From: Chamaelirium japonicum
Lineage: Eukaryota > Streptophyta > Magnoliopsida > Liliales > Melanthiaceae
Reading direction: 5' to 3'
DNA length: 64,000 nucleotides
NCBI GenBank assembly: GCA_947650365.1
Contig: OX393557.1
Span: 47,895,979-47,959,978, forward strand
Position 1 is the first letter of the stretch; every line of letters starts with the position of its first letter. Positions 26,501 through 34,577 of this stretch are shown here, one piece after another. The notes under the pieces were generated by a model that worked only from the letters and a program-made list of their open reading frames with translations, was not told where the DNA came from and did no database searches. Position numbers and translations under genes: made by a program.

Positions 26501-29500
26501 CCTCTGCGGGCGTCCTGTGTCGCGTGTCGTGCCGACACTAGCTGTTTGGGCAAACCTCCCGCAAGTGATGCTGCCTCGAGTGGTCTCGGGCGTCCCGCTT
26601 GAGGGTTCCGCCGAGCTACCTCGTGGAGGTTGAGTGATTGACGCTTTGGGCACTAACAAGAAATATCCAGAAATAATATAAAAAAACTATAAGAAATATC
26701 TAAACTTTACCACAATTTATACGTACTATGAGTCACTTATGTGCACTATAGCCAACTGTATTTCAAAAGGATAAGGCTCTCGTCATTGATGATGTGCGTT
26801 GGTGGGCACCATTTGCACGGACTAATTCAGTTGGTAGTGGTACAAGAGAACTTTGCAAAGGTGATTTGTAAATTTGACATAGCATGAAGCTTTATCTCAT
26901 CAAAAATTACTATTAAAAGCAACAACAAAGCCTTGTACCATCGCACGGGGTTCATTATGGAGACTATTCAAAAGGATTAAGCAATATTTTCAGACTAGTT
27001 GTCAACCAGTCATCAACCCTTAAGTCTAATTAAAGTATTAAACCTAGACTGTTGATGAAGCTATTAAAACAAAGTGATAAGCATGCAAAAGAAAGGTACC
27101 CTAAGCCCTAGCCCATTATAATGGGGCCTACTACCTACTATGGAGCGCATAGTTATTAAGAAAGTTCCAAAAAGAGACTGACAAAAATATTTGATGCCAA
27201 TCCACAAGTATGGTGTCGAAACCTAACCAAGGAAACTTGATAAGTGAGAGACCTAACGAGAAACCTAAAAGGCCAGTTGGCGAGTAGGGAGATCTACCTT
27301 ATTGGTCTCGCAGTTTAAGGTCATTCAACCTAGGAGCAACCTTTGATTTCTCCCCTAGACTAAGAAAGAATCTAGATGACAATCCATTAATTTCTATGGC
27401 ACAAATTATAATTCAAATAGAGAAGTGAAAAAACATTCCCAAAAAATGAACTAAGTTAACATTGTAAAATTATACATCATGATCAACCGTTAAAAACTAT
27501 TGAACAAAATTTAGTGCTAATACAACCAAAATTACCATGTGTTTACACGGTTCTTGATTGGCATTACTACGACACCCACACCCAAAACCACACTCCCATG
27601 CCTAAGACTACATAGAAGTTTCATCTATCGGCATATTATACAAAGGTCACATGCTAAGAATATCACTATAACTATGCAAAAAGGATATGGGAAACATTAC
27701 CCCTTAAAAAACATTCATTTATAATACATATTGTATCTCATTCGTTGCTTTATAGAAAAATGAAAGCAATAACATAAGTAATGTTCATGTTTCAGCATAT
27801 CTAGTCTGGTTTCGTCAAAACATAATCACTTTGTTCCAATAACCAGGGTCAAAGAGGCATACTCATTTTTTGATTTGTTTGACCCCGTCCAAAACTGGAA
27901 TTGAGGATTTTCTGCTGCTAATGACACCACATTATGCAAAGCTTTGCCTAGACTTTTTAACATTAAAATGTAATCCTCAAAATTTTGTAAAAATGATCAT
28001 TCATGCAAAATAAATACCTTGCTATGCTTTGATGACGAATGCACTCTCTCAACATAGCGCCATAGTGTAAAGCGATGTCCATGTTTTCATACCTGTGAAT
28101 ATAATCATGCGATAATTTATGCTACATTATTTGGAAATTAGAAATAAAAATGTTAAAGATCAAGATCTAAAGAAAAAAAACATTAAAGAAACATTCCATA
28201 TACATGCAATTATTTGACGTTAATTTTATATAAAATATCACAGTTTATCACTAAGCATTAGTAATAAATCTATGATTAGTTTTCCCTCGGATGCATTGTG
28301 CCTTCTCATCTAACTCATCTAGAAATCATTGTCCTCTCAGTATATCTATTTATAATTTTCATAAATTTTAATCACGAGTCTAAGAAAACGAGAACATATG
28401 ATCTCGTAAATTAGGATCATAACATGAGCGGAACCACTTACACTTGTTGAAGTTATCTGAAAAAATAGAAGTATTCATAAATAGTATTACTGTTTGTGAC
28501 CTAATTTCTCATGTAATATGTATGAGATAGTAGTCGTCCTATCTGTTATTAATAAATATAAGTCATGACCAAGAGAATTCTTAATCACATCGAACTTATC
28601 CACTTGACATGTAACACTTTTATGTGTCAGAAGTTTAAAGATCAGTTTGTATTACTTTAACAAAAAAATGATAAAGCTGGCTAATGATTGTATTTATGTG
28701 AAACCAAATGAAATGTTGCCAATAATTAAATAAACTCATATATAGTGGTCGACTCATGTGAATTTGTACATGCATAGTAGTAATAGATGGGATCCGGTGC
28801 TATAGTGCTGGTATAGTCGCACCCAATTTGCATAAGTGTAATAGATAAATTTAGAAGTCACTATCTAACAAACTCTCAAAAAATAAGAATTTCACAATTA
28901 GAATAGTGATTATCTCCTAATTATCTAGTTTCTTTTAGAGGGAAAAAGAAGATAAACTAAATCTGCATTAGCTGAAATGAAAGTCTCAAAGAAACTCAAC
29001 TGTCAACTATAATCTTCTGAAACCAAATAGCGAAAGTGATATTGACTAGAAGAATTTGTTTTAGACTAGCTCACCCGGATATCAAAAGATCAACAATGTC
29101 TTTGTTTGCTTCCAAGTAATTGGAAGCAATCAACCGTGGATGTGGTTGCCTTTGCAAATTCGTAACAACTTGAGTAGCATCTTTACGCGCCTACAAAACT
29201 CATAAAACCAAATTTCAACAAAGAGTTGACAAGTTATATACTTATCAAGTTGAATAGCGAAAAGTACCACTTATTGTGCACAGAAGTAAGCTTAACAAGT
29301 TGAGCAGAGAACAACTGAAATAGCTAAAAGTATAACTATAGAAACCTAAAGATGCACATAAGTAGAGAAGCTTGCTAAACATAATTTTACCTGTTACATG
29401 TCATCTATTCCAGATAATATAATACTCGAAAAATAATTTATTTATTTACCTCTAAGTTCAATTTTGGGAGACAAGTAATTAGTAAACGTAGAGTATTCTC

Positions 29501-31805
29501 TCTAAAGAACTCTTGAGTCAACTGTGCACAAGCTTCAGGAACTGGCTCTGATTCACCGTTGCCATAAAGAATGGATTTAAGCTCCCAGATGAGTTTACTT
29601 AGTTCTGCCATCTGCATATGAGTAGAACTAAACACATCAACTGAGCGTAAACAGAGACTAAACCCAAAGGAGATGAAGGCATTGTCCTTCTCAATCAACA
29701 AATCTAGCTTTCAACGTATACATTATTTACTAACAATCATAGGTAAAGTTCTAAACAAAGACACCAAATGTACAAGAAGTTATAATTCACAGTGACATAT
29801 TATCTGTTCCATTGCACGAAAAAAAACTTATTTATCTATTAGTGATTGACGTTAAGATGGATGTAGATACTTGAATATTGTTCATAAATGACAAGAAGAG
29901 GTCTTAATAGTCATACTACGATATAAACAAGTGCTTTCTCTAAACAAGATGATCGATACACTATAAGTTGTTGCAGATTCCAGGGGTACAACAATAGTAA
30001 TCAAACCTTAACGAAAAAATCAATGAAGTGCAAATGGTTTGAAAAGATCAAGAATTGTTAGGTAATGCAATGAGAACAGATTTAAATCAAATATTTCTAG
30101 TTGTTGAAAAAAGATAGCATACACTCAGCAGGTGGGCTTCTGATTCTGTGTAGAATACATGTGAAATAGTTCTATGAAAGGTGAGTGTAAGTTGGTACTA
30201 TCAATGCCAACCACATACTTGTTTTAGCAATGATACCCCACCTCAACAATCACAAATTGAAATAAAGATGCCTATAGATACTAATGAACAATGAATCAGA
30301 GTTAGAATAATCTCCAACTTATTGATAAAATCTGATTAAATCGGGAGTTTCTTATCAATTGCCCCATTTTCTATATAACTTTGTTGGGTTCAAAAAACAA
30401 CATAACTTAAACGTGACAAATCATGATATGTTAGCTACTATAAATATGAACCACATGTCTTTCACGAGCATCTAACAATTTTTAGTTATCTTTCTAACTA
30501 AACGTAGCCCTATGCTTATTTTCCAAAAAAAATGAGTATATGTGCCGATTTATTCATGGATTTACCTGATCTTTTGATGAATTTCTATCGGACTGTGATT
30601 TTCCACAGATCACCAGTTTAATCTCAGACTCCCAAACATGTGACGTTTACATGAATCCTAAAAGTCGTTAACTTAAAAAGGATGTTGGTAATTGACTTCT
30701 ACTACGATATGCATGATTTAGAATTAAGCATGGTAACTTCAACCGGTGGCTAATTGATCATTATATATGAATGATATACAACCACCACAAAGACAGACAT
30801 AATCCATCAAGATGGGGTTGGAGATGGAGCACAACACATTTGATGCTCCACAAAAGGATTGAACTTAATTTCATTGGACTCGACCTAAGATAATAAACCC
30901 ATCGATTGGCCGAGTTGGTAGATTGAGGAAGGTACCAATATTTTAGAGCAGAGAAGAAAGAAAATTAAGATATTACTAAATAAAGTGAAATGGTGAAAGC
31001 AAACCACAAAATCGAGAACCCACTTTACCTCATCCCATACTTCTAAACTATTTATGCTAGGAGTACTATTATGTCACTCTAATCTAATGTCACCATTACA
31101 CCAAAGCCCCAACTTTTTGGAATCAAATCCCAGGAGCCTTCTCCTCAACAAATATTGATGAACTTTTTAAACAAGGCTAATGTATCTTTTACTGCACTGC
31201 TTTCAGTACAGTTAAGAAATCCAATAAAATAACCCACCAGGGGATACGGGAGTTGGTATGCAACTGATGCTTTGGTGAGGAGGGGGTTGTGCGTTCAATC
31301 CCCCCCTCCTCGACTTACCCAGGAGTGCATAGGGAAACTTCCAAGTGGGTCGGTGCGCATTCACGGAGGGATTAATCCAATCCTGAAGTGGGTTCATTGC
31401 CCCGAAAGGTTTCGGGACACCCGCCGATCTCAAAAAAAAAAAAAAAATTCAATAAAATTATTCCATTTAAGAAAGGAAATAAAGCTCGAAATCACCACGA
31501 AATACACAATCCCAAATGCCGGAATTTCAACAAAAGCATCAAAAGGGACCGAATGTAAACAAATTCTCAGAAGATCACTGCAACATTCGCGCCAAACCCA
31601 ATGAGTTCCGCACCTAAGAACTGATCCAGCTATAAATCTAGAAATTCGTCAATCGGACAGGGGAATGAGGTTAGAGATGAAGCACCTTCTCCTCCCGCTT
31701 GGCCTCTCGGGAGCTCCAGTTGCGATCGGCGTAGACGAGGAGGTCGCGCGCCAAACGCACGAGCTCCGCCGGCGTCTTTGGCTTCGATTTGAAGAGCCCC
31801 TTCAT
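5563..31805 (-). CDS. MO25/CAB39-like scaffold protein, 11 exons, 335 aa
   Basis: MO25 proteins are helical-repeat scaffolds that bind STRAD-like partners and Ste20/GCK-family kinases in the cytoplasm; plant members are linked to cell polarity and division. Exons in transcript order: 31805-31686, 29611-29450, 29190-29075, 28092-28018, 17090-16997, 14751-14692, 8670-8602, 8385-8287, 5943-5899, 5802-5700, 5627-5563. Every intron is GT-AG and all phases agree; the total is 1008 nt including TGA. Landmarks are [17 protein letters not shown] at the N terminus, [78 protein letters not shown] and a terminal REIASLQP. The length fits the family (about 335-345 aa). A few residues look unusual (KKYVW in exon 6). 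CT repeats fill the 5' leader (about 31898-31930). Introns 1, 4, 5, 6 and the one after exon 8 hold transposons. Splice sites are inferred by eye. Confidence 0.93.
6167..6426 (-). mobile_element. tRNA-derived SINE, family X, in the MO25 intron after exon 8
   Basis: On the minus strand a head CCAGGGGATAGGAG...GGCAAGCAACTGATTGATGC is followed by GTTCAACTCCCC (box B-like), a body with AAATTCCGAGTGGGTCGG and GAAGGTTTCGG, CGCCGATCTC and an A-rich tail (T-rich at 6167-6200 on the plus strand). The same order occurs on the plus strand at 31231-31447. Flanks ACAAGCGCCATAG (6154-6166) and ACAAGTGCATAG (6427-6438) look like a target duplication. A run of about 25 G at 6331 interrupts the body. Confidence 0.8.
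6480..8286. other. Remainder of MO25 intron between exons 8 and 9
   Basis: AT-rich intron sequence. Short frames such as that at 7696-7881 have no recognisable motif. Nothing else is seen. Confidence 0.6.
9692..13118 (+). mobile_element. Ty1/Copia retrotransposon fragment (LTR, leader, gag to integrase) in MO25 intron 6
   Basis: A 143-bp LTR (9692-9834) starts TGTTAATGTATATAGATGG and abuts the methionine-tRNA primer site TGGTATCAGAGC (9835). A very C-rich leader (about 9890-10460) leads into an open frame from 10463. Its parts, in order, are a gag region, a zinc knuckle ([14 protein letters not shown], about 11236), a protease start ([12 protein letters not shown], about 11590), GAG-pre-integrase ([14 protein letters not shown], about 11995), the integrase core ([22 protein letters not shown]) and [11 protein letters not shown] (about 12462), then a proline-rich stretch. 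The order protease-integrase ahead of reverse transcriptase is the Copia order. The copy is broken. Orientation is opposite to the host gene. A second copy of the same LTR family is at 46252-47167. Confidence 0.9.
10463..13162 (+). pseudogene. Copia gag-protease-integrase open frame (fossil)
   Basis: This long frame carries the parts named under the enclosing element: zinc knuckle, aspartic protease site (DSG), GAG-pre-integrase and integrase with D, D and E region text. It begins with [12 protein letters not shown]. The last residues, after the proline run, do not look like Copia protein. It is a fossil of a mobile element and not a host gene. Confidence 0.8.
13119..13700 (+). repeat. Probable LTR fragment of another Copia-type element
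   Basis: AGTCCCACATGGGTTGTGG, CATCTATTAAAGATGTAGGG and GGGTTTCCTAGATTAG resemble the text of Copia LTRs, and the block starts abruptly where the Copia protein similarity ends. I cannot see matching ends or a primer site, so the class and limits are uncertain. Confidence 0.35.
13771..14047 (-). mobile_element. tRNA-derived SINE, family Y, in MO25 intron 6
   Basis: On the minus strand the head reads CCAACGGGCTCTTGACC and later GGTTCCCTGTTCGACTCCCGG (box B), and the element ends in an A-rich tail (T-run at 13771-13780 on the plus strand). A second copy in the same orientation is at 32322-32605. Imperfect direct repeats GCAACCCCAAAAT (13758-13770) and GCAACGCCAAAAA (14048-14060) fit a target duplication. 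Confidence 0.8.
15530..16750 (+). mobile_element. Ty1/Copia 3' fragment (reverse transcriptase, RNase H, LTR) in MO25 intron 5
   Basis: Recognisable parts are the reverse-transcriptase text LLYVDDMIL (about 15600) and [14 protein letters not shown], RNase H text [17 protein letters not shown] and SLISWTSKK (about 16090-16190), a polypurine tract GGGGGGAG, and an LTR start TGTTAGTCTTATGTATATAC (from about 16566). The copy is broken and looks old. Its LTR text differs from that at 9692, so it is probably a separate insertion. It lies antisense to the host gene. Confidence 0.8.
17535..17819. mobile_element. Foldback MITE with 9-bp duplication, Mutator-like, in MO25 intron 4
   Basis: The two halves are inverted copies: GGGATTTTTGCATATAACCC at the left pairs with GGGATTTTTTCATATAAAAACC read from the right, and similarity continues for about 130 bp. 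Direct repeats TTATTTATA flank it (17526-17534 and 17820-17828). A 9-bp duplication with long terminal inverted repeats points to a Mutator-type non-autonomous element. Confidence 0.75.
18271..24029 (+). mobile_element. Nearly full-length autonomous-type hAT transposon, 5.76 kb
   Basis: Terminal inverted repeats CAGGGTTTCAAATCTCGG (left) and CAAGGTTTAAAACTCGGG (right, reverse complement) are flanked by a perfect 8-bp duplication CTTTAGAG (18263-18270 and 24030-24037). Both ends carry clusters of GTACCGGCCGGTAC-type subterminal repeats (18290-18450 and 23915-24000), likely transposase binding sites. The interior holds a spliced transposase on the plus strand with BED finger, DUF659 domain and hAT dimerisation region. 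The element sits inside an older LTR element in MO25 intron 4. Confidence 0.92.
20043..22606 (+). pseudogene. hAT transposase (BED zinc finger, DUF659, hAT C-terminal dimerisation)
   Basis: The protein starts [16 protein letters not shown] with a BED-type finger ([18 protein letters not shown]). A shift of frame occurs at about 20190, after HLAGKK, before [12 protein letters not shown] Gly/Ser-rich linker follows (about 20500-20630), then DUF659: [40 protein letters not shown] and [16 protein letters not shown]. Two in-frame stops at about 21178 and 21193 precede [16 protein letters not shown]. Introns are likely at about 21773-21869 and 22078-22178, both GT-AG. The last part includes [19 protein letters not shown] and [13 protein letters not shown] (dimerisation, about 22180-22330). 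With one shift and two stops it is probably inactive, but decay is slight. Cut-and-paste transposase of the hAT superfamily. Confidence 0.88.
24062..24810. mobile_element. hAT-type MITE with GTGTCCG repeats, 749 bp
   Basis: Inverted ends CTAAGAAGCACTGACAC and CTAAGAAGCATGGACAC (right end reversed) are flanked by the 8-bp direct repeat CTCCCGAC (24054-24061 and 24811-24818). Subterminal DNA is made of GACACGGGTACG at the left and GTGTCCGACGAGTGTCCG at the right. No transposase. The insertion lies only 24 bp from the larger hAT. Confidence 0.85.
26659..28017. other. Rest of MO25 intron 4
   Basis: AT-rich intron DNA without recognisable genes. A stretch around 27110-27370 (GAAACCTAAAAGGCCAGTTGG) weakly resembles 49320-49370 (GAAACCTAAAAGGGTAGTTAG), suggesting an old dispersed repeat. 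Confidence 0.5.
29612..31219. other. MO25 intron 1, no further element recognised
   Basis: AT-rich intron sequence between exons 1 and 2; only the SINE at 31231-31447 stands out. No exon-like open segment is seen. Confidence 0.6.
31231..31447 (+). mobile_element. tRNA-derived SINE, family X, in MO25 intron 1
   Basis: The head contains CCAGGGGATACGGGAG, TGGTATGCAACTGATGC (box A-like) and TGCGTTCAATCCCCC (box B-like), followed by AACTTCCAAGTGGGTCGG, AAAGGTTTCGGGACACCCG and an A-run (31435-31447). Direct repeats TCCAATAAAAT (31220-31230) and TTCAATAAAAT (31448-31458) flank it. It lies about 240 bp inside the intron from exon 1. Confidence 0.87.
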
Positions 31806-31892
31806 CCTCCTCGACGGGCCTCCTCCGGTGCCAGAGCCCCCCGACAGCGACGCGGCAGCGCGCGAGGCCGTATCGGCGGTGATTTTACACCC

Positions 31893-31897
<5 letters not shown>

Positions 31898-31930
<33 letters not shown>
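31898..31930. repeat. CT microsatellite in the 5' leader of the MO25 gene
   Basis: An unbroken CT run on the plus strand (GA on the transcript strand), about 95-125 nt upstream of the MO25 start codon. GA/CT runs are common in plant 5' leaders and promoters. Confidence 0.85.
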
Positions 31931-31933
<3 letters not shown>

Positions 31934-32321
31934 GTGAAAAGAAAGAGAGAGAAAAAACGCACGGAAGAAAAAACGGTTGAGATTCCTTGTAAACTGACAT
32001 CGAGTATCTAATATCTAATCGTATCTAATTATAATCCAGCCAAATAAAAATCTTATCTATTTATACGAAAATGTAATTTGGCTATATAGTTGTACAGACT
32101 TTTCCTGTACAGATTGAGGTGGAATGATCGCAGCAGTCTTTGCAATCGATCTGCAGGCAAAAAGAGGTGTAGATCGGTGCCACATCGGTCTGTACAGAGA
32201 AAATCTTTACAACTATGCGGGCATCGATTACAACCATCCGATGAAGTTGGGGTGGGCTTTTTTACTTCCGGTGCATCACATTGGTACGAGACTAGTATTA
32301 AATCTATGTAGTACTAATCTT

Positions 32322-32605
32322 TTTTTTTTTTTTCTACAAGTGGTCAGAGGACAGAGCACTAGAGCAAGGGCTCAAAAAGGTCCAGAGATCGAAACGGGGG
32401 GAGTCAGTCAGCAGCTGTTATTTATTATTTTTATAATCCCATGAACTTGACATCAATGCTCTGGATTCACACACACAAACAAGCTAGGCACAACGGTCTT
32501 AAGGGAAGGTTCGCTCCACAATGTCCATATATACTGGAAGTCGAACAGAAAACCTCTCCAACATGGGAGAAAGGAAGTACCAACATACCAAGAGCCCGTT
32601 GGCTA
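32322..32605 (-). mobile_element. tRNA-derived SINE, family Y
   Basis: The same layout as at 13771-14047: on the minus strand CCAACGGGCTCTTGG, GTTTTCTGTTCGACTTCC (box B-like) and an A-rich tail (T-run at 32321-32333). Direct repeats TACTAATCTT (32312-32321 and 32606-32615) are perfect. It lies about 500 bp upstream of the MO25 start codon. Confidence 0.88.
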
Positions 32606-32910
32606 TACTAATCTTATAAAACCGAGCCTTTCGGTTCCACATGGAAATCTCCCCTTCTACCCCTTTTTTATTTTTACATGTAAAAAAAATTAGAAAAAAA
32701 TGATAATCCACATAGTGGATCATGTTTTTGAAAATCAAAGGTTACGACACTCCACAAGTGGTGTGATTTATATCTTTCTCTCTTCCACTTCATAACTCCC
32801 GTCTTTCTCCCGTCTGCCTCATAACTACACCTTGTCATAACTTAGAAGTACAACCCCACACCCTCTCAATTCCGTGTCTCCTCCCTTTTAAATTTATTAT
32901 ATAATTAATC

Positions 32911-33011
<101 letters not shown>

Positions 33012-33226
33012 AACAATGGGGATGCGGTGCTGGATGTGCAATCCAATCAAGGCGCATCATAATCGTTCGTGTATTACATGGGATTAGTACTAGTGCTAAA
33101 ATATATAACAAACCCTCAGTTTAATATACTGTAGCACTACAGTAATCATGGGAATTACTTTCACCATTCATTTTGACCATTCGATACATAGAATCAATAA
33201 AATTATAAAAATTTGATTGATGTCTA

Positions 33227-33227
33227 T

Positions 33228-33311
<84 letters not shown>

Positions 33312-33325
33312 TGCGCACGTGTGTA
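33227..33325. repeat. CT then GT compound microsatellite
   Basis: CT repeats (about 33227-33277) pass directly into GT repeats (33278-33307), then GTGCGCACGTGTGTAC, an alternating purine-pyrimidine tract. The CACTA end starts immediately after it. Confidence 0.95.
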
Positions 33326-33329
33326 CGTA

Positions 33330-33570
33330 CACTACAAGAAAAATATTTATTACCGACGATAATATTTTGTTCCGTCAGTATAAGTATACTTAATATCGAC
33401 GAAAATACAACTATTCGTCGGTATAACATATTTGATTATTATTTTTTGGATATTTATTACTGATGAGTATTTTTGATTCATCGGTATAATTGTACCGGCA
33501 GTTACAATAATTTAAACCAACGGTACTAAATGATCCGTCACGATAAATATGCTATATCGATCCGCCCTAT
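33330..33570 (+). mobile_element. CACTA (En/Spm-type) transposon end
   Basis: The sequence CACTACAAGAAAAATATTT matches the conserved end of plant CACTA elements (CACTACAAGAAAA). It is followed by subterminal words such as TACCGACGA, CGTCGGTAT and TCATCGGTAT on both strands. I found no matching inverted end in the window, so this is a truncated copy or one whose other end is lost. Confidence 0.72.
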
Positions 33571-33729
33571 GCCGCCTGCGGACTCCCTCTCCGGCGTGGT
33601 CTCCCTCTCTGATGAGTCCCCTCCCTGTCATCTCCCTCTCTGGTGAACCCCTCCCCAATGTCTCCCTCTCCGGCGCCCTCCTCCTAGTTCCCTTCTTTCC
33701 TCCTCCTCTCTTTCTCCTTCTCTGATTGG

Positions 33730-33800
33730 CCCCCCAGTAGCTCCTTTTGTGCCCTACCTGCCTGTGCAGTAGCTAGGGCACAAAGGGAGCTACTGGGGGG
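33730..33800. repeat. Strong hairpin, 27-bp stem
   Basis: The arm 33730-33756 (CCCCCCAGTAGCTCC...GTGCCCTA) pairs with 33774-33800 (TAGGGCACAAAGGGAGC...GGGGGG) across a 17-nt loop. Only one position differs, and it would form a G-U pair in RNA on one strand. The surrounding text is C/T-rich (CTCCCTCTCTGGTG words). It may be a small foldback element or a source of a small-RNA-like hairpin. Confidence 0.85.
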
Positions 33801-34104
33801 CAGGGGGGTTGAACTTTATTCGGCAAATTAGGTATAGGTCCTTAACTATTTTGCAGTATTAGACACATGACACCATAATTTGCTACCTACAAGTATACAT
33901 TCATCTTCATAAAAAGTATATATTCATCTTCAGATAGAGTATCTATATAACATTATATTCATAGGGAGGGACTTGAGCTATATTTTGAAATGAACATGTC
34001 ATGCAACTAAAGTCATCTCTCAAAAACGACTTATGTCAAACTTTTCCAAATTTATTCTCTTAATGCATCAATATTCGATGATTTATTGAAAAATTCGGAA
34101 ACCT

Positions 34105-34340
34105 TTGTGACTATGGTTAGGGTTAGGTTTTAGGGTTAGATTTATAATTGGTTTTATTGTTAGGGTTAGAGTTATGGTTAGGGTTAGAGTTGTGATTGGG
34201 GTTAGGATCGATATTAGGTTTAGGGTTAATCCTAAACCTAACCATAATGCTAACCCTACCCTACCCCAAACCCTAAACCCTAATCCTAACCCTAATCATA
34301 AACCCTGATCCTAACCCTAATCCTAATCCTAAACACTAAT
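34105..34340. repeat. Degenerate interstitial telomere-like repeats in head-to-head orientation
   Basis: The left half is built from GGTTAGGGTTAG/TTTAGGGTT words and the right half from CCCTAAACCCTAA/CCTAACCCTAA words. The switch is at about 34228 (GGGTTAATCCTAAACC). Plant telomeres are TTTAGGG arrays, and this tract is a decayed mixture with an inverted axis. Confidence 0.8.
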
Positions 34341-34577
34341 TCAGAGACGTGGGTAATCATGCCAACTACTATTTATCATTTATTTTGCATAAGAACTGTT
34401 GTTCTGCTTAAACTTCATCCAGATGGGATAATCATAACAGCATGTGGATTACCTCACGGGGTTGAGTATGATTCACATTTTAGGGGGTGCCTCGATCGGA
34501 TGGCTAAGGGGGTGTTGGGCATACGGAACGGCAAGGGCAAGCAAAAAAATCAAAATCATAAAGGCTGATCATTCGAA

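Larger units (their letters stand above)
17907..26658 (-). mobile_element. Old LTR retroelement, broken, host to two hAT insertions
   Basis: Two minus-strand LTR starts are visible: TGTTAGTGCCCAAAGCGTC at 26658 and TGTTGGTGCTCGGAGCGTC at 25918. The second is preceded by a purine-rich tract (complement of TACCCCCTCCT, 25920-25930), as expected just ahead of a 3' LTR. Shared LTR text includes GGACGCCCGCAGAGG and GTAATGAG. The 3' LTR appears to run to about 17907 and is interrupted by the hAT at 18271-24029 and the MITE at 24062-24810. No protein-coding part is recognisable, so superfamily is unknown. The divergence of the two LTRs is substantial; the element is old and broken. Confidence 0.6.
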
